Shown here in pieces: positions 43,009-53,350 of a DNA stretch of 64,000 nucleotides; positions within the stretch are counted from its first letter, which is position 1; every line of letters starts with the position of its first letter. The stretch is from positions 775,486-839,485 of the forward strand of contig NC_017094.1 in assembly GCF_000284315.1 (NCBI RefSeq), in the 5' to 3' direction. The notes beneath the pieces were generated by a model. It saw only the letters and a program-made list of their open reading frames with translations. It was not told the DNA's origin and did not search any database. The position numbers and the translations under genes were made by a program. The stretch comes from Leptospirillum ferrooxidans C2-3 (GTDB taxonomy: Bacteria; Nitrospirota; Leptospirillia; Leptospirillales; Leptospirillaceae).

Positions 43009-43680
43009 TTATTTGGGGATCCCCTGATATTCAAAAATTAGCATATCCTCGAGTCGGATCGCAGATAGTTTTCCTGTCCGGTAGCATCCTGTGTCAACTA
43101 ATATGATCCCATCCTGAACGGATCCTGCCTGTGGAACAATTGAGTGGCCAGAGATAATTGTGCGTCCATCATAGGATGGGCACAGTTTTGGCGGACGAAA
43201 CCAGAGACAGGCATGATAGCCCGTTATGGGTTCAAGTCTTTTATCGCAAAGTTCTGTGTCCCCCATTCGAGATCCCTGAATGGAAGGAAGCCCCCCGTGA
43301 ACGATAATTCGACCTGATTTTTCTAGGAATAGGGGCCAACTCTCAATCCAGTTGATGATCTCTTTCCTTTCCGAGGTTCTGGACAGGGCCTCCAATGTTT
43401 TTTTTCCTCCAAATTCAGAATCGACACATAGAAGATGGCTCTTGGGGTTTTTCAGGTGTCGAAGCAAAACTTCTTCATGATTTCCCTTGACGGAACTGAA
43501 CCATCCATCCCGGGCACCAGCGAATAAAAAACGCAGGAGCTCTCCCGTGTTCTCTCCCCGATCGATCACATCGCCCACTGCAATCAAGTGATCTCTACCT
43601 GGTGAAAAGGAGACTTTGGACAGGAGTCCTTCCAAAATATGGATTTGCCCATGAAGGTCTCCCACTATGTAAGTTGCCAC
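43009..43680 (-). CDS. PPP-family serine/threonine phosphatase or ApaH-like
   Basis: 223 residues. The calcineurin-like metal motifs are complete: VGDLHGQIHILEG, AVGDVIDRGENT and KGNHEEVLL, with later His in IVHGGLP and ISGHSIV. Its size fits bacterial PPP phosphatases such as PrpA/PrpE or symmetrical Ap4A hydrolases; the substrate cannot be chosen. GTG 43680 with AAGGAGG 5 nt upstream shares one base with the stop of the upstream gene. Confidence 0.87.
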   Translation of the reverse strand: MATYIVGDLHGQIHILEGLLSKVSFSPGRDHLIAVGDVIDRGENTGELLRFLFAGARDGWFSSVKGNHEEVLLRHLKNPKSHLLCVDSEFGGKKTLEALSRTSERKEIINWIESWPLFLEKSGRIIVHGGLPSIQGSRMGDTELCDKRLEPITGYHACLWFRPPKLCPSYDGRTIISGHSIVPQAGSVQDGIILVDTGCYRTGKLSAIRLEDMLIFEYQGIPK

Positions 43681-44690
43681 TAATCCTCCTTAAGATCCAT
43701 GGAAAGGACAATTCTTCCATGATGATGTCCGGATTCAAGGAGATCCATCGCCTTTGCCACCTGTTTAAGCAGAAAAACCTGACCGATTTGAACAGAGAGT
43801 TTTCCTTCATCAGCCAGTATTGCCCCTTTCTTCAGAATATCGGTTTGAGCTTTCTGGAGATGCTCAAGCTTTAAAATGTTTGGAGTAAGCGCCTGTATCC
43901 AGTGGAGGGTGAGGTTTTTTCTTTTTGAAGTCGTGGCATCTTCCATGGATACATGTTCCTCCAATAGTGTCACAAGCCTTCCGTATGGAGCCAGAAGGGA
44001 GAGACTTCTGGAAGTGAAGGACCCTCCAATGGTATCCAGAATCAAGTCAGGGCCATGGCCTCCTGATTTTTCAAGAAATTGTTCTTCGAACTGTTCGGAA
44101 TCAAGGAGAATGGCTTGTTTTTGATGAAGAATGATTTGTTTGTTTTCTTCCCCTCGGACGCTGGTGAAGATTTGTGCACCTGAGCATTTCGCGAGCTGGA
44201 TTGCCATTTGTCCAACTCCGCCAGCCCCGGCATGGATCAGGATCTTGTCATTTTTGGTGATTTTTCCTCTTGTATGAAGGGATTCCCATGCGGTGATCAG
44301 TGTCAGAGGAAAGCATGCGGCCTGTTCCATGGTCATCGTTGATGGCTTTTTGCAAAGAGAGGTTTCAGGAACGATTGTATACTCGGCAAATGTACCAGGA
44401 GTTGTGCCAAACCCTCCATACATAAAGACAACCTGGTCGCCCGGGGAAAATCCTGTTACGCCCGGACCAACCGCTTGAACAACTCCTGATCCCTCACAGC
44501 CTGGCACAATCGGAAGGTTTTCAGGAAACAGGGACCCTTTTTTCTGGAGTTTGCAATCAATGGGATTAACACCTGCTGCATGAACACGAACAAGAATTTC
44601 GTTTGCGGCCCGGATTTCTGGTATGGGGAGATCGGTGTATTGAAGTGACGACCACCGATCTCCGGGAGCGACTAACCTAATGGCTTTCAT
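43680..44690 (-). CDS. MDR-family NADP-dependent oxidoreductase (quinone-reductase-like)
   Basis: 336 residues. N-terminal GroES-like domain with NPIDCKLQKKG and VPGCEGSGVVQAVG, then the Rossmann GAGGVGQMAIQLAK. The catalytic zinc ligands of true alcohol dehydrogenases are absent, placing it with zinc-free quinone oxidoreductases or enoyl reductases. It overlaps the phosphatase gene by one base, so the two are translationally linked; no functional link is apparent. Confidence 0.88.
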   Translation of the reverse strand: MKAIRLVAPGDRWSSLQYTDLPIPEIRAANEILVRVHAAGVNPIDCKLQKKGSLFPENLPIVPGCEGSGVVQAVGPGVTGFSPGDQVVFMYGGFGTTPGTFAEYTIVPETSLCKKPSTMTMEQAACFPLTLITAWESLHTRGKITKNDKILIHAGAGGVGQMAIQLAKCSGAQIFTSVRGEENKQIILHQKQAILLDSEQFEEQFLEKSGGHGPDLILDTIGGSFTSRSLSLLAPYGRLVTLLEEHVSMEDATTSKRKNLTLHWIQALTPNILKLEHLQKAQTDILKKGAILADEGKLSVQIGQVFLLKQVAKAMDLLESGHHHGRIVLSMDLKED

Positions 44691-44745
44691 TTATTCTTTG
44701 AAGACTGTGTTGTTTCAGGCTCAAATATATTGGTGCAGCTGGAGT

Positions 44746-45774
44746 TCATCCTGCAGGTATCAGACTCGATATGGAACGTATGGTATTTTTGATGCTTGAT
44801 GTCGCATCTGAAACAGCTGATGGTTCAAAGCCACAGTGGACCATGCAGTCCTGGCATCTCGGGTTTCCACTTTTATGACCGTATTGATCCCAATCAGTTG
44901 TTTCCATGAGTTCATTAAAGCTTGATGCATAGCCATCGTTAAGAAGATAACAAGGTTTTTGCCATCCCAATACAGAGTAGTTCGGACTGCCCCAGGGGGT
45001 GCAGTCATAGTCCCTTGCTCCTTCGAGAAAATCCAAGTAGAAGGGGCTGTGATTGAAATTCCACTGTTTTGTGTTCCCTTTCTCATGCATTGGAGCAAAA
45101 ATCTTCCGGAAAAACTCCTTGGTGCGTTCTCTTCTCAGAAAATGGGCCTGATCAGGAGCCCAAGCGTAGGAATAACCCGGGGAAATCATCATGCCATCAG
45201 TTTTGAGAGTGGAAACAAAATCAAAAAATTTATGAAGGTCTTCGGGGTTTTCTCCCTCAAAGACAGTGGAATTTGTTGTCACCTTGAAGCCTTTTGATTT
45301 TGCATCTTTTATGGCTCTGACAGCCACATCAAAAATGCCATTTCTGCAAACAAGGCGGTCATGGTCTTCCTTAAGTCCGTCAAGATGAACCGAGAGTGTC
45401 AGATATGGGGAAGGTTTCAGTTTGTGAAGGTGTTTTTCAAGCAAGATGGCATTGGTGCATAGATAGACAAACTTTTTCTTTGCCACAATTCCTTCAACGA
45501 TTTCGCTGATCTCCTGATGAATGAGTGGTTCTCCACCTGCAATGGTAACCACCGGTGCTCCGCATTCATCAACAGCCTTGAAACATTCTTCAGGGGATAA
45601 TCTTTTGTTCAGGATTTCCTCGGGATACTGAATCTTTCCGCATCCAGCGCATTCAAGATTACATCTGAAAAGAGGTTCAAGCATCAGTACAAGAGGAAAT
45701 TTGCGGCGTCCACGTAGTTTTTGACTAAGAATATAGGAACCAACCTTAACGGCTTGGTGAAGGGATATTGCCAT
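44746..45774 (-). CDS. hpnH: Adenosylhopene transferase (radical SAM)
   Basis: 342 residues. [18 protein letters not shown] holds the CxxxCxxC Fe-S motif, with [10 protein letters not shown] and the conserved [14 protein letters not shown] of HpnH. C-terminal Cys cluster ([11 protein letters not shown]). HpnH joins adenosine to diploptene, the first step to extended hopanoids, which stabilise membranes against acid. ATG 45774 ([12 protein letters not shown]) is the family start; a longer frame to 45813 is less likely. No other hpn gene adjoins. Confidence 0.93.
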   Translation of the reverse strand: MAISLHQAVKVGSYILSQKLRGRRKFPLVLMLEPLFRCNLECAGCGKIQYPEEILNKRLSPEECFKAVDECGAPVVTIAGGEPLIHQEISEIVEGIVAKKKFVYLCTNAILLEKHLHKLKPSPYLTLSVHLDGLKEDHDRLVCRNGIFDVAVRAIKDAKSKGFKVTTNSTVFEGENPEDLHKFFDFVSTLKTDGMMISPGYSYAWAPDQAHFLRRERTKEFFRKIFAPMHEKGNTKQWNFNHSPFYLDFLEGARDYDCTPWGSPNYSVLGWQKPCYLLNDGYASSFNELMETTDWDQYGHKSGNPRCQDCMVHCGFEPSAVSDATSSIKNTIRSISSLIPAG

Positions 45775-45993
45775 TTTTATTTTCCAATCGTTTGGTCTAT
45801 CAAGGAAAGACAAAGCCCCAAAGGTCCGACCACAATGGAATAAATGACTTTTTGGACCAAAAGGGCTATTCTCATATCGTTATCATATGGGCGCCTTATT
45901 GGGGCTGTCAAGATAATTCATAAACTTTGTGAAGCTGTAAAGCGATTTTCATTCACCGTGCAGAACACTTTAACGGAAGGTGGAGGGCTTGAA

Positions 45994-47046
45994 ATGGCAC
46001 AACCTTTGGTTCTTGTGGGCGATATTGGTGGGACAAAAACTTCCCTGGCACTTTTTTCTTTGGCAGAAAGAGGCTCGAGGGAGCACTTTGTTCCGCTTTG
46101 TCCTGCGGTATATCCTAGCAAAAGGTACGATTCTCTAGAGCCGATGATTCAGGAATACCTCTCATGGGTCCGTGAGCGTCTTGTGGGTGATCCGAATATT
46201 GTTGCCGCAACATTCGGTGTTGCAGGTCCTGTTACAGGACGTGTCTGCAGGACAACCAACCTGCCTTGGATCGTTGATGCCGGTTCACTTGAGAAGCTTA
46301 TTTCTGTTCAGGAAGGAAATGTCAACCTCCTGAACGATCTTGAAGCTTTGGCCTGGAGTGTTGGCGGTGATCCTCTGATCCCTTTGGCAACAATCCAGGA
46401 AGGGGAGCCGGGCACCTCAACGACGATGGTCCTTGTCGCTCCCGGGACAGGATTGGGGGAGGCCGTCCTTTGTGGCAGGGACGAGAACTTTTTTGCTCTT
46501 CCTTCAGAGGGGGGGCATGCTGACTGGGCTCCTGTTAATAAGGAGCAGGCACGTCTCCTTGAATATTTGTGGGAGGAGTTTTCCCATGTAAGTGTGGAAA
46601 GGGTCCTTTCCGGGATGGGGATTGTGCGATTGTATACTTTCCTGGCGAAGGACATTCCTGCTCCCAATCGTCCCCTTCCGATTCCAAAGGCGGAACCACC
46701 TGCAGATTTTCCCTCTCAAATTTCTCAAAAGGCACTCGATGAAAAAGATCCTGTGTGCATGAAGGCTCTTGAAATGTTTGCCGAAATTTTGGCACAGGAG
46801 GCATCCAATATGGTCTTGAAGGTTTTGGCCAGAGGGGGGTGTTTCATTGGTGGGGGTATCCCGATTCGGATCAGGCCATTTCTTGAGTCCGTGGCTTTCC
46901 GCAGGAGATTTGTAGAAAAGGGGCGATATTCTGAACTATTGGCGAAGGTGCCGGTCTGGATTATTCTGGATCCTGAAGCGCCTCTGGTCGGGTCAGCTTT
47001 TTATGCGAGTCGCCATGTCCTTTCATATAGGGGAGAGATTGCATGA
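45994..47046 (+). CDS. glk: Glucokinase
   Basis: 350 residues, ROK-unrelated Glk family. VLVGDIGGTKTSLALF is the ATP-binding P1 motif; ATFGVAGPVTGR, LNDLEALAWSV (catalytic Asp) and SEGGHADWAP (sugar binding) follow, and GGCFIGGGIPIRI near the end. It phosphorylates glucose. GGAGGGC precedes ATG 45994; the frame opens 50 codons earlier but without support. Its stop overlaps pgl (ATGA). Confidence 0.93.
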   Translation: MAQPLVLVGDIGGTKTSLALFSLAERGSREHFVPLCPAVYPSKRYDSLEPMIQEYLSWVRERLVGDPNIVAATFGVAGPVTGRVCRTTNLPWIVDAGSLEKLISVQEGNVNLLNDLEALAWSVGGDPLIPLATIQEGEPGTSTTMVLVAPGTGLGEAVLCGRDENFFALPSEGGHADWAPVNKEQARLLEYLWEEFSHVSVERVLSGMGIVRLYTFLAKDIPAPNRPLPIPKAEPPADFPSQISQKALDEKDPVCMKALEMFAEILAQEASNMVLKVLARGGCFIGGGIPIRIRPFLESVAFRRRFVEKGRYSELLAKVPVWIILDPEAPLVGSAFYASRHVLSYRGEIA

Positions 47047-47867
47047 CAACAGGAACTGATTCAACCCATTCAGCAAAAGATCATCAGGATCCAGGGATGA
47101 TTCCTGTTTTTAGAATGTGGGAAACTCCTGTGGATCTTGCGAGAGAAGGTGCTGTTTTATTCAGGGATCTTTTGAAAAAGGATGTGTTGGCGAGAAAAAC
47201 GGCTTCAGTTGTTCTCTCGGGGGGGAATTCTCCAAGAGGTCTTTTCAGCGAAATCGGGCACCTTTTATCCGTTGGATGCGAGGGCTGGGTCGGAAACGTG
47301 GAATGGTTTGAGGGCGATGAGCGAATGGTTCCTCCGACTCATATTCGGAGTAACTTTCGGATGATGAAGGAAACACTGTTTAATCCACTTGCAATTTCTC
47401 CCGAACGGATACACAGGATTTTGGGAGAAGCTCCTGTCGCTTCGGAAGAAGCATTGAGATATGCGCATGAAATCATGCAGGTCTTGGGTGCGCCTGGCCC
47501 GCATCTTCCTGTCCTGGACTATGTCTTCTTGGGGATTGGTCCGGATGGGCATACTGCGAGCCTTTTCCCGGGTACTTTCCCTGAACTTGAACACCATCAG
47601 CTTGTTGTGAGTTCATCTGCCACAAAAGAGAGAGAAGCCCGGGTTTCGATGGGGTATCATTTACTCGCTCATGCCCGCCATCTGATTTTTCTGGTAATGG
47701 GAGAAGATAAACGGCCAATTCTTGAGGATATCCTTCTTCGGATGAAACCGTCTCCCGTTCAGGAACTTCTTTTGCTCCGGGCAGAAATCGGTGAGTCGGC
47801 TACATTTTGGGTCGACAGGGCTGCTCTCTCGAATGACTTGGAGCGTGTTGTCAAAATGATGTATTGA
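47043..47867 (+). CDS. pgl: 6-phosphogluconolactonase
   Basis: 274 residues, NagB-like fold. VVLSGGNSPRGLFSEI, WFEGDERMVPPTHIRSNFRM and LGIGPDGHTASLFPG are standard Pgl signatures. It hydrolyses 6-phosphogluconolactone made by Zwf. ATG 47043 overlaps the glk stop by 4 nt; about 20 residues more than usual at the N-terminus. Confidence 0.93.
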   Translation: MTTGTDSTHSAKDHQDPGMIPVFRMWETPVDLAREGAVLFRDLLKKDVLARKTASVVLSGGNSPRGLFSEIGHLLSVGCEGWVGNVEWFEGDERMVPPTHIRSNFRMMKETLFNPLAISPERIHRILGEAPVASEEALRYAHEIMQVLGAPGPHLPVLDYVFLGIGPDGHTASLFPGTFPELEHHQLVVSSSATKEREARVSMGYHLLAHARHLIFLVMGEDKRPILEDILLRMKPSPVQELLLLRAEIGESATFWVDRAALSNDLERVVKMMY

Positions 47868-48006
47868 TTTTTGTCTGTATCAATTCCCCGGAAAGAACTG
47901 TTCCTATAAAAATAGGTCAATATAGGGATCCGTTTTTTATTCGAAGCGCTTCTTTTGTAATGCCAAGGAATCTGTCGAAGTTTTGGATGATAAAATGAGG
48001 AGTGTG

Positions 48007-50058
48007 ATGATGGGTGAAGTAGAAAGTCCAAATAATAACCTTGAACTGAATTCGATCAATACGATCAGGATGCTTGCGCTCGATGCCGTTGAGGCAGCGA
48101 ACTCTGGTCACCCCGGGACACCGATGGGTTTTGCCTCTGCTGCGTACGTTTTGTGGACGGAATTCCTGCGTCATAGTCCAGAACATCCGAATTGGCCTAA
48201 CCGGGATCGTTTTGTTTTATCGGCCGGCCATGCGTCAATGCTGCTGTATTCCCTCCTTCATCTTACGGGTTATCCTCTGTCCATTTCTGACCTGAAAAAT
48301 TTCAGACAATGGGGAAGCTTGACTCCGGGACATCCGGAACATGGCCATACAGTGGGAGTTGAGGCAACCACAGGACCGTTAGGTCAAGGTGTTGGAATGG
48401 GAATCGGAATGGCTTTGGGGTTGAGACGTCTTGCCTCGGTTTTTAATCGTCCGGGATTTGATTTGTTTAATGGACGGGTTTTTATAGTGGCGGGAGATGG
48501 TTGCATGATGGAAGGTGTGGCACAGGAGGCCGCTTCCTTCGCAGGTCATCAGAAGCTGTCAAACGTCATACTGCTCTACGACAATAATCATATCACGATT
48601 GATGGGCCGACGAACCTAGCTTTTTCGGAAGATGTTCCTGCTCGATATGAGTCGATGGGTTGGGCGGTCAGACATGTTCTTGACGGAAATAACCTGACAG
48701 AGCTTCGTGCGGCATATTCCTGGGCAACAGATCCAACTCTTCAGACAGAGGGTGAAAGGAATCGTCCAAAATTTATCTCGATCAGAACATTGATTGGTTT
48801 TGGCAGCCCAGCTTATGAAAATACGGCTCATGCCCACGGGAGCGCTTTTGGATCAGAGGAAACCCGAAAAACAAAGATTAATCTTGGATGGCCAACAGAA
48901 CCTTCCTTTCTTGTACCGGATGATGTTCGGCAGTCGTTTTTGTCCAAAACAGAACGTCGGTCAGCTTCGTTCAAAACATGGTCAGACATGAAGAGCCAAT
49001 ATGCGCAGTCTTTTCCATCTGAGGCGGCAGAGCTGGAACGATGGCAGCATTCAGAACAGATCGACAAACCACTTCAAAACATCAAGCCCTACCCCGCTGA
49101 TACAAAAGGAATGGCAACAAGACAGGCTTTTGGGGAGATCCTGCAGGGAGCATTCAAATCTGTACCGGGTTTGTTTGGTGGATCGGCAGATCTTGCTCCA
49201 TCGAATAACACCCTTATCAAGGGAGAATCTGCCTGCTCTCCAGAGACTCCCGCCGGTCCCAATCTGCATTTTGGCATAAGGGAACACGGGATGTCAGCCA
49301 TTCTAAACGGTTTGGCATTAACAGGATATTTTAGGGTTTATGGTGGAACCTTTCTTGTTTTCAGTGATTACATGAGGGGAGGAATGAGATTATCCAGCCT
49401 CATGAAGCTTCCTATTCTCTATGTATTAACACATGACAGTATCGCACTGGGGGAAGATGGGCCCACACATCAACCTGTAGAGCATCTCGTTGGACTTCGT
49501 TCCATTCCACGGATGACTGTTATTCGACCTGCTGATGCAAATGAAACACTCGCAGCTCTCGACTGGTTCTGGAGTGGCCACAATGGTCCGCTTTCATTGA
49601 TTCTGACTAGACAGAAGCTTCCTGTCCTAGGAGATCTTCCTTATCAGAAACTTTCTGATGGTGTCCGGAAAGGCGGTTATGTATTAAGAGAAACCGTCCT
49701 TCCTGTAAGGATTGTTCTTGTTGGATCCGGCTCAGAGGTCTCTCTTTTGCTATCGGTATCGGATGCTCTTCTTGAGCAGGGTATCGGGAGCCGGGTGGTT
49801 TCTATCCCATCAACGACACTTTTCAACCTTCAATCGGTTGAATACCGTCGAAGTGTTCTTTTAGAGGGACTTCCACGCGTTTTTGTTGAAGCCCTTTCTC
49901 CCCTTACATGGGCTCCTTATTCAAACGATGGGGATCTTTTAATTGGAATGACTGATTTTGGAGCTTCTGCTCCGGGAGAAGTTCTCATGAAAGAGTTTGG
50001 TTTTTCCCGAGACGGAATTCTCGTGCGTATAAAGTCCCAATTCAAAGACCTGTTTTGA
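48007..50058 (+). CDS. tkt: Transketolase
   Basis: About 683 residues. The TPP motif GDGCMMEGVAQEA and DNNHITIDGPT, the N-terminal ANSGHPGTPMG and GPLGQGVG, and the pyrimidine-domain GIREHGMSAILNG, DSIALGEDGPTHQPVEHL are all present. ATG 48007 follows GAGGAG; an ATG three nucleotides later is equally possible, and the longer frame from 47983 is less likely. It shuttles two-carbon units in the pentose phosphate and, where present, carbon-fixation cycles. Confidence 0.95.
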   Translation: MMGEVESPNNNLELNSINTIRMLALDAVEAANSGHPGTPMGFASAAYVLWTEFLRHSPEHPNWPNRDRFVLSAGHASMLLYSLLHLTGYPLSISDLKNFRQWGSLTPGHPEHGHTVGVEATTGPLGQGVGMGIGMALGLRRLASVFNRPGFDLFNGRVFIVAGDGCMMEGVAQEAASFAGHQKLSNVILLYDNNHITIDGPTNLAFSEDVPARYESMGWAVRHVLDGNNLTELRAAYSWATDPTLQTEGERNRPKFISIRTLIGFGSPAYENTAHAHGSAFGSEETRKTKINLGWPTEPSFLVPDDVRQSFLSKTERRSASFKTWSDMKSQYAQSFPSEAAELERWQHSEQIDKPLQNIKPYPADTKGMATRQAFGEILQGAFKSVPGLFGGSADLAPSNNTLIKGESACSPETPAGPNLHFGIREHGMSAILNGLALTGYFRVYGGTFLVFSDYMRGGMRLSSLMKLPILYVLTHDSIALGEDGPTHQPVEHLVGLRSIPRMTVIRPADANETLAALDWFWSGHNGPLSLILTRQKLPVLGDLPYQKLSDGVRKGGYVLRETVLPVRIVLVGSGSEVSLLLSVSDALLEQGIGSRVVSIPSTTLFNLQSVEYRRSVLLEGLPRVFVEALSPLTWAPYSNDGDLLIGMTDFGASAPGEVLMKEFGFSRDGILVRIKSQFKDLF

Positions 50059-50157
50059 AAACCTTTTGAGGGAAAATTATTTGACAGTTGATTGGTGTAA
50101 CCTCGGCGCTACCCATGCTTCTTTTTATCCGAAGACATCTTTCTGGAGGCTTTGCCT

Positions 50158-51669
50158 TTGATCCGAATCGAACCAAATATGGCGGCTCACCATGAGCCTC
50201 CGCCGCTTATTTTTGTTATTTTTGGGGCATCCGGGGATTTGACGCATCGAAAACTTTTGCCCGCTTTATATGAGCTTCACCGCAAGGGGGACATTCATCC
50301 AAAAACGAGAATCATCGGTGTTGCCAGAAAGGACAAGTCTTCACAGGGCTTTAGAAAAGAAGCGGTTGACGGGATCAGGTCTTTTTCTCGTCATTTGCCA
50401 GAGGATCCAAAAGACGATCCGGAAGATCTGAAGGCATTTCTTGAACGTATTCATTACTTTCCCCTATCGTTTGAGAGGTCCGATGACTTTGACCGTTTGG
50501 CTGAATACCTCCTGGATCCAGAAATTTTGAAGGTTGTCAACGGAAATATTCTGTTTTATCTTGCAACTCCTCCTGCTTTCTTTATTCCTATTGTGGAACA
50601 GATAGGACGTATTCGTCCAAGGCTAGATTCCTCCGGCAGAAACGGATTTACACGGTTGGTTATAGAAAAACCCTTTGGTCATGATCTTCCGTCTGCAAAA
50701 GCACTGAACAAGTCGGTGCTTAGTGTGTTTCGTGAGGAGGAAGTCCACAGGATCGATCATTATCTTGGGAAAGAAACAGTCCAGAATATACTCATCCTTC
50801 GTCTGGCCAACCCCGTTTTTGGTGCGTTGTGGAGTCGGGATGTGATCAGTTGTGTCGAAATCCGTGTATTTGAGACCATCGGGATTGAAGGCAGAGGTGC
50901 TTACTTTGAAAAAGCCGGCATTTTAAGGGATATGGTTCAGAACCACCTGTTCCAGCTTTTGACATTAACGGCGATGGAGCCACCAGTTTCTTTTGATGCG
51001 GATAGTATCAGAGATGAAAAAGTCAAAGTTTTACGAGCCTTGGTTCCCTGGAAGGGGGGGGCGCCATCCGAATCCATCTTGTTCGGGCAATATGCTGAAG
51101 GAGGAGTTCTTGATGAACCGGTGATGGCATACCGACAGGAGAAGGGGGTTGAAGCAGGGTCAGTTGTCGAAACATATGCAGCGATGAAGGTTGAAATACA
51201 GAATATGCGTTGGGCTGGCGTTCCCTTTCACTTGGTGGCCGGAAAACGTATGAGCAGAAAGGCAACAGAGATTGTTCTTCACTACAGAAAGCCTCCTGTG
51301 GCACTTTTTCGGCTGGCCGGGTGTCATGATGATACAGAGAATGTTTTGACATTGTCGATTCAACCAAATGAGGGAATATCTCTTCGATTTGGTATTAAAA
51401 GGCCAGGCTCTCCGCTAAGGATTGATCAGGCTGATCTCACTTTTGCCTATAATCAGATCTATCCCGACGACCCACCGGAAGCTTATTCCCGGTTGATCTA
51501 TGACGTTATGATCGGGGATGCGACCTTGTTTGCCAGAAATGATGAAGTCGAAAAAGCTTGGGCTTTTATGGAGGCATTTCTTTCTTTGAATCGCGACCCC
51601 AAGCTTTATCCTGCTGGAGCCGACGGCCCTCAGGAAGTCGTTGACTTTTTTTCCATTGATCTCTCCTGA
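50158..51669 (+). CDS. zwf: Glucose-6-phosphate dehydrogenase
   Basis: About 503 residues. IFGASGDLTHRKLLPALYEL binds NADP; VIEKPFGHD and RIDHYLGKETVQNI are the active-site signature. It makes 6-phosphogluconolactone and NADPH. The start is probably TTG 50158 (GGAGG 8 nt upstream); TTG 50152 is too close to the site and ATG 50179 lacks one. With glk, pgl and tkt it forms an oxidative pentose phosphate cluster; gnd is not in view. Confidence 0.94.
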   Translation: MIRIEPNMAAHHEPPPLIFVIFGASGDLTHRKLLPALYELHRKGDIHPKTRIIGVARKDKSSQGFRKEAVDGIRSFSRHLPEDPKDDPEDLKAFLERIHYFPLSFERSDDFDRLAEYLLDPEILKVVNGNILFYLATPPAFFIPIVEQIGRIRPRLDSSGRNGFTRLVIEKPFGHDLPSAKALNKSVLSVFREEEVHRIDHYLGKETVQNILILRLANPVFGALWSRDVISCVEIRVFETIGIEGRGAYFEKAGILRDMVQNHLFQLLTLTAMEPPVSFDADSIRDEKVKVLRALVPWKGGAPSESILFGQYAEGGVLDEPVMAYRQEKGVEAGSVVETYAAMKVEIQNMRWAGVPFHLVAGKRMSRKATEIVLHYRKPPVALFRLAGCHDDTENVLTLSIQPNEGISLRFGIKRPGSPLRIDQADLTFAYNQIYPDDPPEAYSRLIYDVMIGDATLFARNDEVEKAWAFMEAFLSLNRDPKLYPAGADGPQEVVDFFSIDLS

Positions 51670-51679
51670 AAAGACGCTT

Positions 51680-53332
51680 ATGACATTTTATTGCCAACAA
51701 CTTTCTCAACGGGTGCTGTTTGCGTTTTTTCTTTTCTTGACGGCATTCCTTTCCGCTTGTGCAAGCTTTCCGGATGAAAGGGAAAAAGGGATTCTATGGC
51801 AATCCTCCCCACAAGTTCCTGTCTGGGTATCCCATCAGTTGAAAACAACTTCCGATCTGATTTGGTTTGTCGGGAAAGGGACATCCAGTACATCTAAGCG
51901 GATTGCCTTGTCTCGGGCGCGATCTGCTGCATTCGGAAGAGTATGGGAATGGTTTTCCCAAAGAGGGATACGGGTCCTTCCTGCAGAGAGACAATTCATT
52001 GAATCTGATTGGAGCAAGACTGTTCCTGTTTCGCCATTTACCAGCCTTTCTTTGGAAAATTGTCACAATCCCCACTCACCCACTATTTGTGATAAATGGT
52101 TCGTTCAAAGATCTATACACCCTGAAACACGGGAAGCTTGGGTACTGGTTTCAGTTGAAACAGTGTTTCTCAAAAAATTGGAAGGAGTATTTCTTCTTGA
52201 GGATAAAAATCGGTTAACAAACATGTTTGTTCGTGATCATGAAGTTGCGAAACAGTTATCAAATGGAAATGCTTTGTCAGCCATCCTTTCCCTTGAAAAA
52301 AATCAATTATCCTCTTCTCGTTTTCACTCACAGAAATTGATGTCTTCCTTTCGTAGAAAACAACTTGACAAGTTGAGTCAAAAAACTTTTATGGAGTTAT
52401 GGATGATAAGGAGATCCATCACTCTTTCTCCTTACAAAGTTTCTCAAAAATCACTGATTGTTCCTGTTGGAAAAAAAATTAGCATTCCTTATGACTGGAC
52501 ACTCTCTTTCCGGATGAATCGAAAAATATATTTTGTCAGAGGTCTGTCTTTAGATCTTTTTCTGGATCCTTCGCGGCATTTCCCGGATTTCCCTTTCACC
52601 TTTTTATTTCCCCCATCGGGTTTTTCGGAAAAGAAGATCCTATGGACTTATCAAGGCCTTATTTCAAGTGCGGACTTGGCTTCTTTGGAGAAAATCAGGA
52701 GATCCTCCTGGATCGAAAGGAAATGTGGCGTCACGAATGAGGATGGAATCTCTCACTGTGTATTGACCCATATTCTTGTGCTCAGGCACAAAGGGAGAAT
52801 ATGTGTTCGTCCTGTTGCCAACAGTCAACAAATTCTCCCTAATGTTTTCAAAGGAATGATTTCATGCCTTCCCGTTTCTTTTTACCATCGACGGGAACTC
52901 CATGGGATTGCCCTGAGTCTTAAGGCTGATCGAAAACTGCATCAGCCATTTTCCCTAAAATTGTCAGACAATCTTAAAGAAAAGGGTTTTTTAATCAAGA
53001 AGTCTGCATTGAACAATCTTATTGGCACTCTAAATATGCGTTCAGCGAGTTATAAAAGCTTTGGGGGCGCAACTCTCTACTCTGAATCCCTACTATTTAC
53101 AGGGAAGTTTGTTGATCAGAATGGAGTTGTTCGATGGGGACGGAGGTTTGTTTCCCGAGGTTTTGGTTTTACTAAAGAAGAGGCTGAAAAGGATTCGGTC
53201 AACAGGATAATTATTCGTATTGTGAGAAGTATTAACCTTTCTGTTCGTGTATATAATGATCCGATAACTTCATCGTTTCAGGGTCGTATGATTCCCATTC
53301 AAAATGCTTTGCTGGGTTGGGTCTCCAGATAG
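51680..53332 (+). CDS. Large lipoprotein of unknown function
   Basis: About 550 residues. A signal peptide with lipobox (AFLSAC, Cys near residue 27) predicts a lipid-anchored protein. The first part, PVWVSHQLKTTSDLIWFVGK with SKRIALSRARSAAFGRV, recalls LPP20/FlgT-like lipoprotein domains where a P-W...G-x-G and a repeated Ala helix occur. The remainder is basic and unrecognised. It begins within the 3' end of zwf but the ribosome binding site is weak. Confidence 0.6.
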   Translation: MTFYCQQLSQRVLFAFFLFLTAFLSACASFPDEREKGILWQSSPQVPVWVSHQLKTTSDLIWFVGKGTSSTSKRIALSRARSAAFGRVWEWFSQRGIRVLPAERQFIESDWSKTVPVSPFTSLSLENCHNPHSPTICDKWFVQRSIHPETREAWVLVSVETVFLKKLEGVFLLEDKNRLTNMFVRDHEVAKQLSNGNALSAILSLEKNQLSSSRFHSQKLMSSFRRKQLDKLSQKTFMELWMIRRSITLSPYKVSQKSLIVPVGKKISIPYDWTLSFRMNRKIYFVRGLSLDLFLDPSRHFPDFPFTFLFPPSGFSEKKILWTYQGLISSADLASLEKIRRSSWIERKCGVTNEDGISHCVLTHILVLRHKGRICVRPVANSQQILPNVFKGMISCLPVSFYHRRELHGIALSLKADRKLHQPFSLKLSDNLKEKGFLIKKSALNNLIGTLNMRSASYKSFGGATLYSESLLFTGKFVDQNGVVRWGRRFVSRGFGFTKEEAEKDSVNRIIIRIVRSINLSVRVYNDPITSSFQGRMIPIQNALLGWVSR

Positions 53333-53350
53333 TTTAATATAGGGGGTGGA

